From Actinomycetes bacterium (lineage in GTDB: Bacteria; Actinomycetota; Thermoleophilia; RBG-16-64-13), in assembly GCA_021815245.1 (NCBI GenBank), contig JAKAHF010000143.1:1-6532 (forward strand): a stretch of 6,532 nucleotides of DNA. The letters run 5' to 3'. Below, piece by piece: positions 5,371-6,532 of the stretch. Under the pieces are notes generated by a model. That model was not told the DNA's origin, searched no databases, and was given only the letters and a program-made list of their open reading frames with translations. Numbering within the stretch: the first letter of the stretch is position 1; each line of letters opens with the position of its first letter. The position numbers and the translations under genes were made by a program.

Positions 5371-6438
5371 CTAGCGGACCGTCTGGCTCTCTTCGAAGTC
5401 GCGGGGGTCGACCCACGGCGCCGCGTGTGTGGCGCCGAGACAGCCGACCAGGAACCCGTAGGGCTTGTCGCACCACCGGGTCACGCAGGGCAGATGCACG
5501 AAGCCCTCGGGGCAGATGACAGCTGTGGGTTTGTCGAAGACTTGGTCCTCGAACTCCTTGCCCATCTTGAACGAGATCTCCGCACCAAGGTAGCTGAGAT
5601 CGTCGGGGTCGAGACCGACGAAGACCAGCGCCTCTTCCTCCGGATGGGTGTGCCCTTCGCCCGGGCGATGCCACTTGCCGGTGCCGCTGTAGAAGCCCCA
5701 CGTGAAGTTGAGGTTGAAGCCGTTGAGATCGTCGCCGAACATCCAGATGATCGCGTCGCCGTTGCCGGGGCCCATGACACCCTTCGGCCGGAGCACGCCG
5801 GTGTCGTCGACCGTCGACTCGTAACCCATGCCGCTACCCGGGTCGGTGGCTGCCGCCTGCGCGGCGGCGGCGCGCTCCAAGAAGGTGGGGTCGTTGCCAA
5901 CATCGGCCATGCCGACGATCGTGCTGATGTCGACGTTCGTGCGCAACGGATGCACCAGATCGGCGTATTTGCGACCGGCACCGGTGCTCGCGGCCAGCGC
6001 GGAAGACGGAAGGGCTTCGGCGCTATACACAGGGTCGAGGCCGAACAGGTAGTGAACGATCGGCCGGCCCACCTTCCTGATCTTGACCGGGCCGTGGGGC
6101 GTCCCTTTGGGGATGCAGACCACCGTCGGCTCGGTGAACACGTACTCCTCGCGTTCCTCGCCGATCTCGATCGACACCTCTCCCCCGTCGAAGCTCCGCA
6201 TGTCGTCGAGGTCGACACCGGCAAAGACGAGGGCTTCGTCGTACGGATGGATAATCGCGCCCTCCAGCGGATGGCACACGCAGGGCTTCTTGAAGAACCC
6301 AAAGGAGAAGTTTCCTCCGTAGCCCTCCCAATCCTTGCCCTCGGCCCAGATGCGAGGCTCGGGATAGAGACCCGCCGGTCCGTCCTTCACTTCGAGCGTC
6401 TTGATCAGGTGGCCCCACTTCTTGCCCAGAATATGCAT
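5371..6438 (-). CDS. Bicupin protein (two cupin domains), probable metal-binding
   Basis: This 355-residue cytoplasmic protein contains two related cupin barrels, about 40-135 and 240-337. The halves align visibly: NFSFGFF with NFTWGFY, HPYDEALVFAGVDLDDM with HPEEEALVFVGLDPDDL, and PKGTPHGP with PEGFVHLP. The second half has a complete metal set (H263, H265, E269, H315). In the first, the first His is Ile62, leaving H64, E68 and H115; an extra His is shared at matching places (H56 and H257). Such proteins often accompany anaerobic catabolic or corrinoid/iron-sulfur enzymes, but I cannot name a substrate. No signal peptide is present. The ATG at 6438 follows GAGGAGG with 5 bases between, a strong site. 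It lies 32 bp after an upstream gene and 40 bp before the iron-sulfur aldo/keto reductase, suggesting a three-gene transcript. It could be an oxygenase, isomerase, or a non-catalytic binding protein. Confidence 0.88.
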   Translation of the reverse strand: MHILGKKWGHLIKTLEVKDGPAGLYPEPRIWAEGKDWEGYGGNFSFGFFKKPCVCHPLEGAIIHPYDEALVFAGVDLDDMRSFDGGEVSIEIGEEREEYVFTEPTVVCIPKGTPHGPVKIRKVGRPIVHYLFGLDPVYSAEALPSSALAASTGAGRKYADLVHPLRTNVDISTIVGMADVGNDPTFLERAAAAQAAATDPGSGMGYESTVDDTGVLRPKGVMGPGNGDAIIWMFGDDLNGFNLNFTWGFYSGTGKWHRPGEGHTHPEEEALVFVGLDPDDLSYLGAEISFKMGKEFEDQVFDKPTAVICPEGFVHLPCVTRWCDKPYGFLVGCLGATHAAPWVDPRDFEESQTVR

Positions 6439-6443
6439 GCTTC

Positions 6444-6450
6444 CCTCCTC
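6444..6450 (-). promoter_or_regulatory. Ribosome-binding site of the bicupin gene
   Basis: GAGGAGG on the minus strand lies 5 bases before the ATG at 6438. It is the strongest Shine-Dalgarno match in the window and fixes the start. Confidence 0.85.
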
Positions 6451-6470
6451 GGGAACGTATTGGTCGTTGG

Positions 6471-6532
6471 TTACTGCAGGTGTTTGAAGTACTCAAGCCC
6501 GAAGGCGGTCAAGGCCTGGGCCCTCCCCCGGT
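6471..6532 (-). CDS. 3' end of an unidentified upstream gene (partial)
   Basis: The last 19 codons of a minus-strand gene enter from the right edge and end at TAA (6473-6471). The visible C-terminus, RGRAQALTAFGLEYFKHLQ, has a natural protein-like composition, and the frame is open to the edge. The gene ends 32 bp before the bicupin start with no terminator-like hairpin between them, so it is probably the first known member of the same transcript. The piece is too short to assign a family. Confidence 0.6.
   Translation of the reverse strand, partial: RGRAQALTAFGLEYFKHLQ

Noticed and set aside
5358..5373. AGGAGG on the plus strand as a ribosome-binding site
   Set aside because: No plus-strand gene with protein-like composition follows; the site lies in the gap between two minus-strand genes.
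5481..6302. Second minus-strand frame of 273 codons within the bicupin gene
   Set aside because: It is an out-of-frame reading of the bicupin gene, extremely rich in Arg, Ser and Pro.

Overview
This is a GC-rich window with eight complete genes and two cut by the window edges. There are no RNA genes, insertion sequences or CRISPR arrays that I can see. Sigma-70-like promoters, Shine-Dalgarno sites, many GTG starts and 4-base start/stop overlaps indicate a bacterium. An iron-sulfur aldo/keto reductase beside a bicupin fits an anaerobic or microaerophilic lifestyle. A high-GC anaerobic actinobacterium (Coriobacteriia-like) or a Chloroflexota member would fit, but this placement is inference and not strong.

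Layout, left to right. (1) Positions 1-1397, minus strand: a TetR-family regulator followed 46 bp later by an ABC-2-type drug/efflux ATPase that runs off the left edge. A consensus-like promoter with a near-perfect 19-bp palindromic operator lies just upstream of the regulator, inside the 3' end of the preceding gene. This looks like a self-regulated efflux operon. (2) Positions 1348-2568, minus strand: a lipoprotein whose mature part is a six-bladed Kelch-type beta-propeller, with its own promoter and a run of nine G at the ribosome-binding position. (3) Positions 2569-2773: a divergent intergenic region with promoters and a 16-bp palindrome. (4) Positions 2774-4263, plus strand: four small, tightly coupled genes (start/stop overlaps of 4 bp, then a 1-bp gap) encoding signal-peptide and membrane proteins of unknown function. 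The last one appears to have lost its 3' end at the junction with the next operon. (5) Positions 4182-6532, minus strand: the last 19 codons of an unidentified gene, then a bicupin protein, then an aldo/keto reductase with a C-terminal double [4Fe-4S] domain.

The efflux operon, the Kelch lipoprotein, the four-gene membrane module and the cupin/reductase operon look like independent units. The most notable points are: the reductase seems to have lost three of the four classical catalytic residues while keeping its iron-sulfur cysteines; the membrane module is compact, coupled and unassigned; the TetR promoter/operator is embedded in the Kelch gene's 3' end; and the convergent junction near 4182 truncates the last membrane-module gene.
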